Origin: Sphingomonas sanguinis
Lineage (GTDB): Bacteria > Pseudomonadota > Alphaproteobacteria > Sphingomonadales > Sphingomonadaceae
Direction: 5' to 3'
DNA: 64,000 nucleotides
Assembly: GCF_019297835.1 (NCBI RefSeq)
Contig: NZ_CP079203.1
Coordinates: forward strand, 469,001 to 533,000
Made by a program: the position numbers and the translations under genes
Shown: positions 8,718-17,314 of the stretch, piece after piece
Position numbering within the stretch: position 1 is the first letter of the stretch
How the letters are laid out: every line of letters starts with the position of its first letter
Notes under the pieces: generated by a model
Told to the model about the DNA's origin: nothing
Seen by the model: only the letters and a program-made list of their open reading frames with translations
Databases searched by the model: none

Positions 8718-10205
8718 TTAGAAGCGGAAGCTCAACCATCCTGCCCAGAAGTCCGAGCTTTTCAGATTGGCCCGCTGCAACACGGTGTCGGCCTTGAAAT
8801 GTTCGTAACGCCCGACAAACGAAAGACGCGGCGTTATGGTCCATGTCGCCTGAAGACGGGCGACCTCGGCCACCTTCTTGCCCCGCACGTTCTGCGTTCC
8901 GGCGAGGGCAGCGCCGCTTGCGCGGTAGACGGCGTCGAACTCGTCGGGCCGCCAGGCAAAGCCGTATTCGGTCGCCAAGCGCACGCCCTTGATCGGCGTG
9001 AAGGTGAAGTTCGGCGCGGCGTACAGCAGGTTGGTCGGCGTCAGGAACAGGCCATAGCTGTAATAGATGTTGTTGCCGAATAGGCCGTTGGTCGTGTTCA
9101 GCTCACCCGTCCGCTGATAGGCGCCGCCGCCCGAGCCATAGTCGAAATGCGCGCCGACGCGCGGTGCGTCGGGCTTCTTACCCAGGCGATAGGTCTGCGC
9201 GATGAAGGCCTGCCACGCCTCGATCGGACGGTTGTTGAACGTGCCGCGCTGGTTGTTCACGGTCCAGTCGATATTGACCGGTCCGGCATCGCCATAAGCG
9301 TGCAGGCCGAGGAAATAGCGTTCCTCCAGTCCGGTCGTCGGACCCCAGACCGCCCGGCGGTTGCGGAGGCGCCAGATGAACGGGTCTAGATACAGCTTCG
9401 AGCCGCCGAACAGCTTGGGCGACAGGCGGAAGCCGAAGGTCGCACCCGTGAAGCGGACGTCCGGGTTGGTCTTGTCGTCGCCGATGCCCTTGAAGCCATA
9501 GGTGACGTAGTTGAGGTCGAACACGTCGATCCGCGCGTCCTTGCCACGGGCATAGGCGCGAACGCCGTCCAGCACGAAGTACAGCGTGTTGTTGTCGCGG
9601 CCGACAGTCAGCAGCTGCGGGCCGTCGAAAAATTCCTGACGACCGGCGCGCACGCCGACGTCCATGCCCAGCGCCTTGCCCTTCACTTCGGCAAAAAGCT
9701 GTTGAACGGCCAGCTGGTTGCGCAGGTTGCCGCCGGGGGTGCCTAGGTTGATGCCCTGGAGTTCCGCACGGCCCAGTTCGCCGAAGACACGGAAGTGATC
9801 GCCCAGATGGACGTCCGCGCCGCCGACGATGCGGGCGATGTCCTGACGCTGCTGCTGGACTTCGCGCAGATTGGGATTGGTGGTGATGTTGACGCGGGTG
9901 CGCAGCTCGCCCGAGAAGGTGACATAGGACTTGCCGTCCTCGGTTAGCTTCACGCATTTCAGCGCGTCGATGAAATCGTCACGCTTGGCCGGGTCGCAAT
10001 ATTTGCGCCAGTCCTCGGCCCAGCGCGACTGGTTGTAGCCGCCAACCGTATTGCCGTCGCCCGCCGCGCTCGTCGGATAGGCGGTGGCGGCCGGGCTGGC
10101 GGGTTCTGCCATGGCCTTGGGCGTGACGGTCTGTGCTGCTGCCGGGGTCATGCCGACCCCGATCGCCGTCACCATGGCGGTGCCGGCAAGCCAAAGAAAC
10201 TTCAT
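8718..10205 (-). CDS. Alginate-export-type outer membrane porin
   Basis: Predicted outer membrane beta-barrel of the Alginate_exp (AlgE-like) group, 495 residues. A signal peptide ends at PAAAQ (about residue 25), a Pro/Ala-rich linker follows, then alternating strands such as SYVTFSGELRTRVNI, HFRVFGELGRAEL, GVRAGRQEFFDGPQLLTVG and PRVGAHFDYGSGGG. The chain ends in the aromatic FRF needed for barrel assembly. The name comes from the family; there are no alginate genes around it. It is first in a two-gene unit with a carboxylate permease, so it may be the outer-membrane entry for that substrate. That role is inference. Upstream, only the dctA terminator separates it from dctA. Confidence 0.85.
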   Translation of the reverse strand: MKFLWLAGTAMVTAIGVGMTPAAAQTVTPKAMAEPASPAATAYPTSAAGDGNTVGGYNQSRWAEDWRKYCDPAKRDDFIDALKCVKLTEDGKSYVTFSGELRTRVNITTNPNLREVQQQRQDIARIVGGADVHLGDHFRVFGELGRAELQGINLGTPGGNLRNQLAVQQLFAEVKGKALGMDVGVRAGRQEFFDGPQLLTVGRDNNTLYFVLDGVRAYARGKDARIDVFDLNYVTYGFKGIGDDKTNPDVRFTGATFGFRLSPKLFGGSKLYLDPFIWRLRNRRAVWGPTTGLEERYFLGLHAYGDAGPVNIDWTVNNQRGTFNNRPIEAWQAFIAQTYRLGKKPDAPRVGAHFDYGSGGGAYQRTGELNTTNGLFGNNIYYSYGLFLTPTNLLYAAPNFTFTPIKGVRLATEYGFAWRPDEFDAVYRASGAALAGTQNVRGKKVAEVARLQATWTITPRLSFVGRYEHFKADTVLQRANLKSSDFWAGWLSFRF

Positions 10206-10264
10206 GAAATATCCCCCTCAATCAAACCAATCTGTCGTCGTGTCGATTGCCTTATCGCGTCCTG

Positions 10265-10301
10265 GTAAACAAATGACCCGGCCGATGCGAACGGCCGGGT
10301 C
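10265..10301 (-). terminator. Terminator downstream of dctA
   Basis: Perfect 9-base-pair stem GACCCGGCC / GGCCGGGTC with a 9-base loop (10275-10301). Reading leftward it is followed by ATTTGTTTA, so it fits a rho-independent terminator for dctA, separating it from the porin gene. Confidence 0.75.
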
Positions 10302-10316
10302 GTGTCGGGATGCGGA

Positions 10317-11648
10317 TCAGGCGATGGCGGGATGGACGGTGGCAGGGTTGGGCAGGATCGGCTTGCCGTTCAGCGCGGCGTCCAACGCGTCCTTGTCGAG
10401 TGCGCCTTCCCAACGGGCGACCACGACGGTGGCGACCGCATTGCCGATGAAGTTGGTCAGGCTGCGGCATTCGGACATGAAGCGGTCGACGCCGAGGATC
10501 AGCGCCATGCCGGCCACCGGCACGTCCGGCACGATCGACAGGGTGGCGGCGAGGGTGATGAAACCCGCGCCGGTCACGCCCGCCGCGCCCTTGGACGAAA
10601 GCATCGCGACGAGCAGCAGGGCCAGCTGCTGGCCGAGCGACAGGTCGACGCCGCAGGCCTGGGCGATGAACAGCGCGGCCAGCGTCATGTAGATGTTGGT
10701 GCCGTCGAGGTTGAAGGAGTAGCCGGTCGGGACGACTAGGCCGACGACCGACTTCTCGCAACCGGCCTTTTCCATCTTCTGTAGAAGGCTGGGCAGCGCG
10801 GCTTCGGACGACGAGGTGCCGAGGACGAGCAGCAGCTCGGCCTTGAGGTAGCGGATCAGCTTCAGGACCGAGAAGCCGTTGGCGCGGGCGATGGTGCCCA
10901 GCACGACGACGACGAACAGGATCGAGGTAAGGTAGAAGGTTGCGACCAGCGCGCCGAGATTGACGAGGCTGCCGACGCCGTACTTGCCGATGGTGAAGGC
11001 GATGGCACCGAAGGCACCGATCGGCGCGGCACGCATCAGGATGCCGACCATGCGGAAGACGACGACGCTGATCCGCTCCAGGCTGTTGAGCAGCGGGCGG
11101 GCGGGCTCGCCGACCAGCGCCATCGAGATGCCGAACAGGATCGCGACCATCAGCACCTGCAGGATGTTGCCCTGGGTGAAGGCGCTGACCAGCGTGTCGG
11201 GGATGATCCCCAACAGGAAGCCGGTGACGGTCGTGTCATGCGCCTTGGCGGTATATTCGGCGATCGAACCGACCTTCAGCGTGGCGGGATCGATGTTCAT
11301 GCCCGCGCCCGGCTGGACGACATTGGCGACGATCAGGCCGACGACCAGTGCGAAGGTCGACACGGTGATGAAGTAGAAGAACGCCTTGCCCGCGACGCGG
11401 CCGACCGAACCCAGTTCGCGCATACCGGCGATGCCGGTGACGACGGTCAGGAAGATGACGGGGGCGATGATCATTTTCACCAGCTTGATGAAGGCATCGC
11501 CGATCGGCTTCAGCGACTCGCCGAAGCTCGGCCAAAAATGACCGATGATCGCGCCCAGCGCGATCGCGAACAGAACCTGTACATATAGGTGGGACCAGAT
11601 CCGCGCCCGGCGGGGCGCCTCTGCTACGGCATAATCTTGGGCGATCAT
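10317..11648 (-). CDS. dctA: C4-dicarboxylate:cation symporter DctA
   Basis: Inner-membrane importer of succinate, fumarate and malate, of the glutamate/dicarboxylate symporter (DAACS) fold. The 443 residues match the DctA length. Clear family motifs: [20 protein letters not shown] at the first helix, [16 protein letters not shown], the serine-rich re-entrant loop [25 protein letters not shown] in helix 7, and [14 protein letters not shown] in the second hairpin. It is divergent from dctB/dctD across a 170-208 base region, the standard layout for a dicarboxylate-induced transporter. I found no correctly spaced -24/-12 promoter upstream, which matters because the neighbouring DctD is atypical. 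Confidence 0.96.
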   Translation of the reverse strand: MIAQDYAVAEAPRRARIWSHLYVQVLFAIALGAIIGHFWPSFGESLKPIGDAFIKLVKMIIAPVIFLTVVTGIAGMRELGSVGRVAGKAFFYFITVSTFALVVGLIVANVVQPGAGMNIDPATLKVGSIAEYTAKAHDTTVTGFLLGIIPDTLVSAFTQGNILQVLMVAILFGISMALVGEPARPLLNSLERISVVVFRMVGILMRAAPIGAFGAIAFTIGKYGVGSLVNLGALVATFYLTSILFVVVVLGTIARANGFSVLKLIRYLKAELLLVLGTSSSEAALPSLLQKMEKAGCEKSVVGLVVPTGYSFNLDGTNIYMTLAALFIAQACGVDLSLGQQLALLLVAMLSSKGAAGVTGAGFITLAATLSIVPDVPVAGMALILGVDRFMSECRSLTNFIGNAVATVVVARWEGALDKDALDAALNGKPILPNPATVHPAIA

Positions 11649-11714
11649 GGCTTTTCGACATCCTCTACAAAAGGTGGGCCGGACGCGGTTGGCCGCGCTT
11701 CCGATTGCAGTCAG

Positions 11715-11855
11715 TGTGCGAAATGCTGCCGGGCATTACAAATTTCTTTAAAAGGCATCTAAAGCATTGATAATAAACGGCAAAAGCTAGTTTTCCTGCT
11801 GATTCCGCGCGAAAATCCGCATGGCGTTTGGGGGTGTGTTGCGATATTTCGCACA
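11715..11855. promoter_or_regulatory. dctA/dctB divergent control region with an inverted 10-mer pair
   Basis: The word ATTTCGCACA occurs at 11846-11855 and its reverse complement TGTGCGAAAT at 11715-11724, so each divergent gene has the word in the same orientation relative to its own direction. The copy near dctB extends to the perfect inverted repeat TGCGA-tatt-TCGCA (11840-11853). The middle is AT-rich, suitable for divergent promoters. These are candidate regulator sites, possibly for DctD; that is inference. Confidence 0.45.
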
Positions 11856-11856
11856 T

Positions 11857-13647
11857 ATGCAGTCCCTGCCCAATCCCGGTGGCGCGGTCGTCCGGCGCCA
11901 TGCCCTGCCGCTGATCGCGGTGGTGCTGTTGACGATCGCGATCGGATCGCTGTTGCGGGTCTACGCCCATCGTCAGGCGGTCACCGGCCTTCGCGACGAC
12001 GCCCATCGCATCGCCCGTCAGGAAGAGAGGCTGCTCAACAGCGAATTGCAGCGCTTTCGCCTTCTGCCCATCGTGCTGGTCGAATATCCCGATGTCGGCG
12101 ACGCCTTGCGGAACGGATCGGTCGAAGCGGCCGAGCGGCTGAACGAGAAGCTGCGGGGCCTGGCGGAGCGGACCGGCGCGCCGGTGATCTATGCCATCGA
12201 TCGGCAGGGGCGCACGGTTTCCGCTTCCAACGCTGGCAAGGCGGATAGCTTTGTCGGGCGGGATTACGGCTTTCGCCCCTATTTCCGCCAGGCGATGGAG
12301 ACGGGCACGGCTGAATATTTCGCGCTGGGCAATACCAGCCACAAGCCCGGCCTGTTCCTCGCACGCCGTATCGGCCCGGCTAGCGCGCCCGACGGCGTGG
12401 TCGTCGTGAAGGTCGAGTTTGCGCGGATGGTACAGGCTTGGGCGTCCGATGCGGGGCAGACGCTGCTGCTCGACGACCATGGCGTCGCCGTGGTCACCAC
12501 CGATCCCGCCGCCGAGTTCACTCTGACCCGCCCGCTGACCCCTTCGGCCAAGGCGGCGATCCGCCAGAGCCAGCAATTCGGCAATATCGTGCTTCGCCCC
12601 GGTCCCTATCGAATCACGGGCGTCGATGCGATCGATCGGGAGGGGCTTCGCTATGTCGTCGGGACGACGCCGGCCCCGCTTCCCCGGTGGCAGCTCGTTC
12701 ACGTCCTGCCCACCAAACCCGCGCTGAAGGACGCGGAGGGCTGGGTCCGCTCGGTGACGGCGCTGATCGCGATCGGGCTGATCGGGATGACCCTGCTGGC
12801 GATCTGGCGGCGGACGCGCGCCGAACGCGCGGCATTGGCGCGCGAGGCGCTGGAGGAAGAGGTCGCCCGGCGCACCGCCGAATTGCGCGCGACCAACGAC
12901 CAGCTGACGGTCGAGATTTCCGAGCGTATCCGTGCCGACCAGCGTTTCCGCGCGGCGCGCGAGGAACTGGCGCAGGCCAATCGGCTGGGGTCGCTCGGCT
13001 CGATCACGGCGGGCGTGGCGCATGAAATCAACCAGCCGGTGGCGGCGATCCGCACGCTGGCCGACAATGCCCGCACCTTCCTGTCGCGTGACAAGCCGGA
13101 CAAGGCGGCGGGCAATCTGGCCACCATCGTCGAGCTGACCGAGCGGATCGGCTCGATCGTTCAGGAGATGCGCCGCTTCGTCCGGCGTGGCACCCACGGC
13201 CTGGGGCCGGTGTCGCTGGATGCGGTGCTGGACGGTACGATGCTGCTGATCGGCGACCGGTTCCGGACCGCAGGGGTCGCACTGGAGCGCCCCAGGGGCG
13301 GGGCGCTGCCGCAGGTCGTCGCCGGGCGCGTCCGGCTGGAGCAGGTGCTGGTCAATCTGCTCCAGAATGCGCTGGACGCAGTGGCGGAAAGCCCGTCGCC
13401 ACGCGTGCGGTTGACCGTGGTGGAGCATAGCAACGGGGTCGAACTGACCGTCGAGGATAACGGCCCCGGCCTGGACCCGGCGATTGCGACCGAGATTTTC
13501 ACCCCCTTCGTGACCGGCAAGCCCGATGGGCTGGGGCTGGGCCTGGGAATTGCGCGGGATATCATGACGGAGTTTGGCGGCATGCTGGAAACCATCCCCT
13601 CTGCGCTGGGCGGCGCGGGCTTTCGTTTAAGGATGCGCCGGGCATGA
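11857..13647 (+). CDS. dctB: C4-dicarboxylate sensor histidine kinase DctB
   Basis: Membrane sensor kinase, 596 residues from the ATG at 11857 (an in-frame ATG at 11821 adds 12 residues; neither has a clear ribosome site). One membrane helix (about 15-35), a periplasmic tandem-PAS sensor with the DctB-type stretch VGRDYGFRPYFRQAMETG, a second helix near 300 and a coiled coil. The kinase core has the H-box GSITAGVAHEINQPVAAIRT, an N-box LLQNALDAV and G-boxes DNGPGLDP and GLGLGLGIARDI. The order and motifs are those of DctB. It is translationally coupled to dctD by an ATGA overlap. In related bacteria it senses C4-dicarboxylates with DctA; acetate cannot be excluded given the downstream actP. 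Confidence 0.92.
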   Translation: MQSLPNPGGAVVRRHALPLIAVVLLTIAIGSLLRVYAHRQAVTGLRDDAHRIARQEERLLNSELQRFRLLPIVLVEYPDVGDALRNGSVEAAERLNEKLRGLAERTGAPVIYAIDRQGRTVSASNAGKADSFVGRDYGFRPYFRQAMETGTAEYFALGNTSHKPGLFLARRIGPASAPDGVVVVKVEFARMVQAWASDAGQTLLLDDHGVAVVTTDPAAEFTLTRPLTPSAKAAIRQSQQFGNIVLRPGPYRITGVDAIDREGLRYVVGTTPAPLPRWQLVHVLPTKPALKDAEGWVRSVTALIAIGLIGMTLLAIWRRTRAERAALAREALEEEVARRTAELRATNDQLTVEISERIRADQRFRAAREELAQANRLGSLGSITAGVAHEINQPVAAIRTLADNARTFLSRDKPDKAAGNLATIVELTERIGSIVQEMRRFVRRGTHGLGPVSLDAVLDGTMLLIGDRFRTAGVALERPRGGALPQVVAGRVRLEQVLVNLLQNALDAVAESPSPRVRLTVVEHSNGVELTVEDNGPGLDPAIATEIFTPFVTGKPDGLGLGLGIARDIMTEFGGMLETIPSALGGAGFRLRMRRA

Positions 13648-14960
13648 GCGAGACGTTGCGGGTTCTTCTGGTCGACGACGACACGGTGCTGCGGCAGGCG
13701 CTGGCTCAATCGTTCGAGCTGGCCGGGATTGATGTCGAGGCGCATGGCGACCCGTTGGCGGCGCTCGCGACGATCACCGCCGATTTCCCCGGCATGGTCG
13801 TGTCGGACATACGGATGCCCGGCATAGACGGGATCGAATTGTCGAGGCGGGTCGCCGCCATCGATTCCGAAATTCCAGTGATCCTGATGACCGGCCATGG
13901 CGACGTGCCGATGGCGGTCGCCGCGCTGAAACAGGGTGTCTATGATTTCGTCGCCAAGCCCTTTGCCGCCGACCACCTGATCTCCAGCGCCGAGCGCGCG
14001 CTGGAGATGCGGCGGCTGGTCCTCGACAATCGGCGTCTGCGACAGGCGGCGGAGGAGGCACAGGGCGCCTATCCGTTGATCGGTGAGACGCCGGTGATGA
14101 TGCGGCTGCGCGATACGGTGCGGCAGGTGGCGCACGCCGATGTCGATGTGCTGGTCGAGGGAGAGACGGGGACCGGTAAGGAACTGGTCGCACTGCTGCT
14201 CCACCGCTGGAGCGCCAGGCGCACGCGGCCCTTCATCGCGGTCGACTGCGCCGCCCTGCCCGAGGCGATCGCCGAGGACGAGCTGTTCGGCCAGGCGCAT
14301 GGCCGGACGCCGGGGCGCATCGCGGCGGCGCATCGCGGGACGCTGTTCCTGGACGAGGTCGACAGCATGGCCCCGGCGCTGCAGGGCCGGATGCTACGCG
14401 TGGTCGAGGAACGCGAGGTCCGAGCGATCGGGGCGGAGGACCCGCAACTGCTCGACCTGCGTATCGTCGCGGCCGCCAAGTCCGATCTGGCCCGCGCGGT
14501 GGAGGAGGGGCGTTTCCGCGCCGACTTGCTCTACCGGCTGGACGCGGTGCGGCTGCGCGTGCCGCCGTTGCGCGAGCGGCGGGCCGACGTTCCGTTGCTC
14601 TTCGCCCATTTCCTGCGCGAGGCGGCGGAGCGGTTCGGACGGCCGGTGCCGATGATCGACGGCGGCATCCAGGCGCGGCTGCTGTCGCACGACTGGCCCG
14701 GCAATGTCCGCGAGGTGCGCAACTATGCCAATCGCGTCGCGCTGGGCCTGTTCGGGGACGCACGCGAGGCGGGCGATCCGCTACCCCTGCCCGAGCGGGT
14801 GGAGCAGTTTGAGGGCGCAACGATCCGCGCGGTGCTGGAGGAGGTGGCAGGCGATGTCCGCGCCGCGCTCGCCATTCTCGGTATTCCGCGCAAGACCTTT
14901 TACGACAAAGTCGCGCGCCACGGCATCGACCTGAACGCCTATCGCCCCAATCGCGCTTGA
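13644..14960 (+). CDS. dctD: DctD-like AAA+ response regulator lacking the GAFTGA loop
   Basis: Partner regulator of DctB, 438 residues: receiver (phospho-acceptor Asp in VVSDIRMPG, Lys in FVAKPF), AAA+ domain with Walker A GETGTGKE (about 173-180), Walker B TLFLDEVDS, arginine-finger region FRADLLYRLDAVRLRVPPLRERRADVP (read in parts: FRADLLYRLD, PPLRERRADV), and a Fis-type C-terminal helix-turn-helix (AALAILGIPRKTFYDKV). Odd: between ELFG (213-216) and the GR-I-x-AAHRGT segment there are only 7 residues, QAHGRTP, where this family normally has about 14 including GAFTGA, the loop that contacts sigma54. It therefore probably does not act through sigma54 in the usual way; some NtrC proteins without this loop work with the housekeeping polymerase. 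Confidence 0.93.
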   Translation: MSETLRVLLVDDDTVLRQALAQSFELAGIDVEAHGDPLAALATITADFPGMVVSDIRMPGIDGIELSRRVAAIDSEIPVILMTGHGDVPMAVAALKQGVYDFVAKPFAADHLISSAERALEMRRLVLDNRRLRQAAEEAQGAYPLIGETPVMMRLRDTVRQVAHADVDVLVEGETGTGKELVALLLHRWSARRTRPFIAVDCAALPEAIAEDELFGQAHGRTPGRIAAAHRGTLFLDEVDSMAPALQGRMLRVVEEREVRAIGAEDPQLLDLRIVAAAKSDLARAVEEGRFRADLLYRLDAVRLRVPPLRERRADVPLLFAHFLREAAERFGRPVPMIDGGIQARLLSHDWPGNVREVRNYANRVALGLFGDAREAGDPLPLPERVEQFEGATIRAVLEEVAGDVRAALAILGIPRKTFYDKVARHGIDLNAYRPNRA

Positions 14961-15030
14961 CGTTACGGCGGGGGCGGGGGAGCATGGCGGCCACGACACC
15001 GATCTACGGTGCGGGGGTTAGGAGAATGCC

Positions 15031-15336
15031 ATGGAGGATGCCGCAGCCCGTCTGGCCCGCGATCCGCGCTACGTCGCGCTCGTTCGCAGGCGAGGGCGCT
15101 TTACGACCATCCTGACGGTCATCATGCTGATCGTCTATTTCGGGTTCGTCCTGACAATCGCCTTCGACAAGGCGCTGCTGGCCCGGTCGGTCAGCGGAGG
15201 CGCGACGAGCTGGGGTATTCCGGTCGGCCTGGGGGTGATCGCGCTCGCGATCCTATTGACCGGCCTTTACGTCTGGCGCGCCAATCGCGATTTCGATCCG
15301 GTGATCGACGCGCTCCGGGCGGAGTATGGCGCATGA
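15031..15336 (+). CDS. DUF485 family inner membrane protein
   Basis: Small two-helix membrane protein (101 residues) with the DUF485 start [20 protein letters not shown], helix one about 28-50 and helix two about 68-88, then a short tail with [13 protein letters not shown]485 proteins are regularly encoded just before acetate/cation symporters of the ActP type and are thought to assist them, role unproven. AGGAGAATGCC precedes its ATG. Its stop overlaps the start of actP (ATGA), and it follows dctD by 70 bases in the same direction, so it may be part of the DctBD-controlled set. Confidence 0.9.
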   Translation: MEDAAARLARDPRYVALVRRRGRFTTILTVIMLIVYFGFVLTIAFDKALLARSVSGGATSWGIPVGLGVIALAILLTGLYVWRANRDFDPVIDALRAEYGA

Positions 15337-17036
15337 GGCGCGGGGGCATCGCGTTCGCCGCATCGCTGGCGTTCCTGCCGATCTCGGCGGCCGAGGCTCA
15401 TGCCATCGGTCCTGCCGTCCAGCAGGCGACGAACTGGACCGCGATCGGCATGTTCGCGGCCTTTGTCGCGCTGACGCTGGCTATCACCCGCTGGGCCGCG
15501 CGGCGAACCCGGACGGCCTCCGATTTCTATACGGCCGGGGGCGGGATTACCGGCTTCCAGAACGGCCTGGCGATCGCGGGCGACTTCATGTCCGCCGCAT
15601 CCTTCCTGGGCATTTCGGCGCAGATCTATGCCGATGGCTATGACGGGCTGATCTATTCGATCGGCTTTCTCGTCGGCTGGCCGATCCTGTTGTTCCTGAT
15701 GGCCGAGCGGCTGCGTAATCTGGGGCGGTTCACTTTCGCCGATGTCGCGTCGTTCCGCTTCGCCCAGACGCCGGTGCGGATGGTGGCGGCCTGTTCGACG
15801 CTGCTCGTCGTCCTGTTCTATCTGATCGCGCAGATGGTCGGGGCGGGGCAGTTGATCCGTCTGCTGTTCGGCCTGCCCTATGGCTATGCGGTGATCATCG
15901 TCGGCGTGCTGATGACGATGTACGTCCTGTTCGGCGGCATGACCGCTACGACCTGGGTCCAGATCGTCAAGGCCATGATGCTGCTCGGCGCGGCCAGCTT
16001 CATGGCGATCGCGGTGCTGGCGCGGTTCGGGTTCAGCCCCGAAGCGCTGTTCGCGCGCGCGGTCGAGGTGAAGACGGCGCTGGCGGCTCTCGCAGGCGCG
16101 GGGCCGGACGAAGCCGTCACTAAGGGGCGGGCGATCATGGGGCCGGGCGGGTTCATCAAGGACCCCATCTCCGCCATCTCGATCGGGGCCGCGCTGATGT
16201 TCGGCACGGCGGGCCTGCCGCATATCCTGATGCGCTTCTTCACCGTGCCCAATGCCAAGGCGGCGCGCAGCTCGGTGCTGTGGGCGACGGGCTGGATCGG
16301 TTATTTCTACATCCTGACCTTCGTCATCGGCTTCGGCGCGATCGTCTTGGTCGCTACCGATCCCAGCTTCCTCGATGCGGAGGGCGCGCTGCGCGGGGGC
16401 AGCAACATGGCGGCGATCCATCTGGCGCAGGCGGTCGGGGGTAATCTGTTCCTGGGCTTCATCTCCGCGGTGGCGTTCGCGACCATCCTTGCGGTCGTCG
16501 CGGGCCTGACCCTGTCGGGGGCCTCGGCGGTCAGTCATGACCTCTATGCGACCGTCATCAAGAAGGGGAAGGCGGACTCCGCCTCGGAGCTTCGCGTGTC
16601 GCGGATCACGGTGCTGGTGCTGGCCGTTGTCGCAATCCTGCTGGGTATCTTGTTCGAGAAGCAGAATGTCGCCTTCATGGTCAGCCTAGCCTTCGCGCTG
16701 GCGGCGTCGGCCAATTTTCCGGTGCTGTTCCTGTCGCTGCTTTGGTCGGGCTGCACGACACGGGGCGTGGTCGCGGGTGGCCTGGTCGGGCTGCTGACCG
16801 CCCTGGTGCTGACCATCCTGTCGCCCGCCATCTGGGTGGCGGTGTTGGGCCATGCCGCGCCGATCTTCCCCTATGGCTCGCCGACCATCTTCTCGATGCC
16901 GCTGGCGTTTCTGACCATCTGGCTGGTGTCGATCACTGACCGGACCGGCCGTGCGGCGGTCGACAAGGCAGGCTATCCGGCGCAGCGCATCCGTTCGGAG
17001 ACGGGCATCGGCGCCTCGGGCGCACACGAGCATTGA
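15333..17036 (+). CDS. actP: Cation/acetate symporter ActP (SSS family)
   Basis: Sodium:solute symporter importing acetate and other short monocarboxylates, 567 residues. The ATG at 15333 overlaps the DUF485 stop; it gives a cleavable signal (about 1-22, ending AEAHA), as in E. coli ActP. Motifs: [21 protein letters not shown], then [51 protein letters not shown] (in two parts, [12 protein letters not shown] and [10 protein letters not shown]); and [19 protein letters not shown] with the SSS sodium signature. The arrangement DUF485-ActP is standard. Upstream dctBD suggests two-component control. Hairpins follow the stop. Confidence 0.95.
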   Translation: MRRGGIAFAASLAFLPISAAEAHAIGPAVQQATNWTAIGMFAAFVALTLAITRWAARRTRTASDFYTAGGGITGFQNGLAIAGDFMSAASFLGISAQIYADGYDGLIYSIGFLVGWPILLFLMAERLRNLGRFTFADVASFRFAQTPVRMVAACSTLLVVLFYLIAQMVGAGQLIRLLFGLPYGYAVIIVGVLMTMYVLFGGMTATTWVQIVKAMMLLGAASFMAIAVLARFGFSPEALFARAVEVKTALAALAGAGPDEAVTKGRAIMGPGGFIKDPISAISIGAALMFGTAGLPHILMRFFTVPNAKAARSSVLWATGWIGYFYILTFVIGFGAIVLVATDPSFLDAEGALRGGSNMAAIHLAQAVGGNLFLGFISAVAFATILAVVAGLTLSGASAVSHDLYATVIKKGKADSASELRVSRITVLVLAVVAILLGILFEKQNVAFMVSLAFALAASANFPVLFLSLLWSGCTTRGVVAGGLVGLLTALVLTILSPAIWVAVLGHAAPIFPYGSPTIFSMPLAFLTIWLVSITDRTGRAAVDKAGYPAQRIRSETGIGASGAHEH

Positions 17037-17041
17037 GCCAT

Positions 17042-17096
17042 TGTCCCCGCTGTCTCTTAACGGGGCAGCGGGGACAGACGGCCCGATATCGGGCCG
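17042..17096 (+). other. Two strong hairpins after actP
   Basis: First a perfect 11-base-pair stem TGTCCCCGCTG / CAGCGGGGACA (17042-17076), then a perfect 18-base palindrome CGGCCCGATATCGGGCCG (17079-17096). Neither is followed by a T-run, so they may stabilise or end the actP transcript in a non-classical way. Confidence 0.5.
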
Positions 17097-17132
17097 CTGC
17101 CGAAACGGTAAACGAGACGTTAACAGGGGGCT

Positions 17133-17303
17133 ATGAAACGCCGCCTAGTCCTGACCAACGAAGCTGCCCGCCACCCCTTTCGGCGCACGCTGCCGCCAGC
17201 CGTTTCGCAACGACGCCGACGGCAGGATGACGATCAGGATATCCGGCTGTTCGTACTGAGCTTCACGGCCTTCTTCATCTGCATCTACACGTTCCTGTTC
17301 TGA
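17133..17303 (+). CDS. Small single-helix membrane protein, unknown function
   Basis: A 56-residue reading frame with AGGGGG just upstream of its ATG. The first half is basic and Arg-rich (MKRRLVLTNE, then RRRRQ), followed by an acidic patch DDDQD and a C-terminal hydrophobic helix LFVLSFTAFFICIYTFLF that reaches the end of the chain. This looks like a tail-anchored or N-in inner membrane peptide. It sits alone after the actP hairpins and ends 11 bases from the convergent MFS gene. I recall similar short proteins in sphingomonads but cannot name a family. Confidence 0.6.
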   Translation: MKRRLVLTNEAARHPFRRTLPPAVSQRRRRQDDDQDIRLFVLSFTAFFICIYTFLF

Positions 17304-17314
17304 GCTGGCCCGTT

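Noticed and set aside
11715..11740. A sigma54-like element before dctA (leftward GGCAGCATTTCGCA)
   Set aside because: GG and GC are 9 bases apart instead of the required 10, and the neighbouring DctD lacks GAFTGA.
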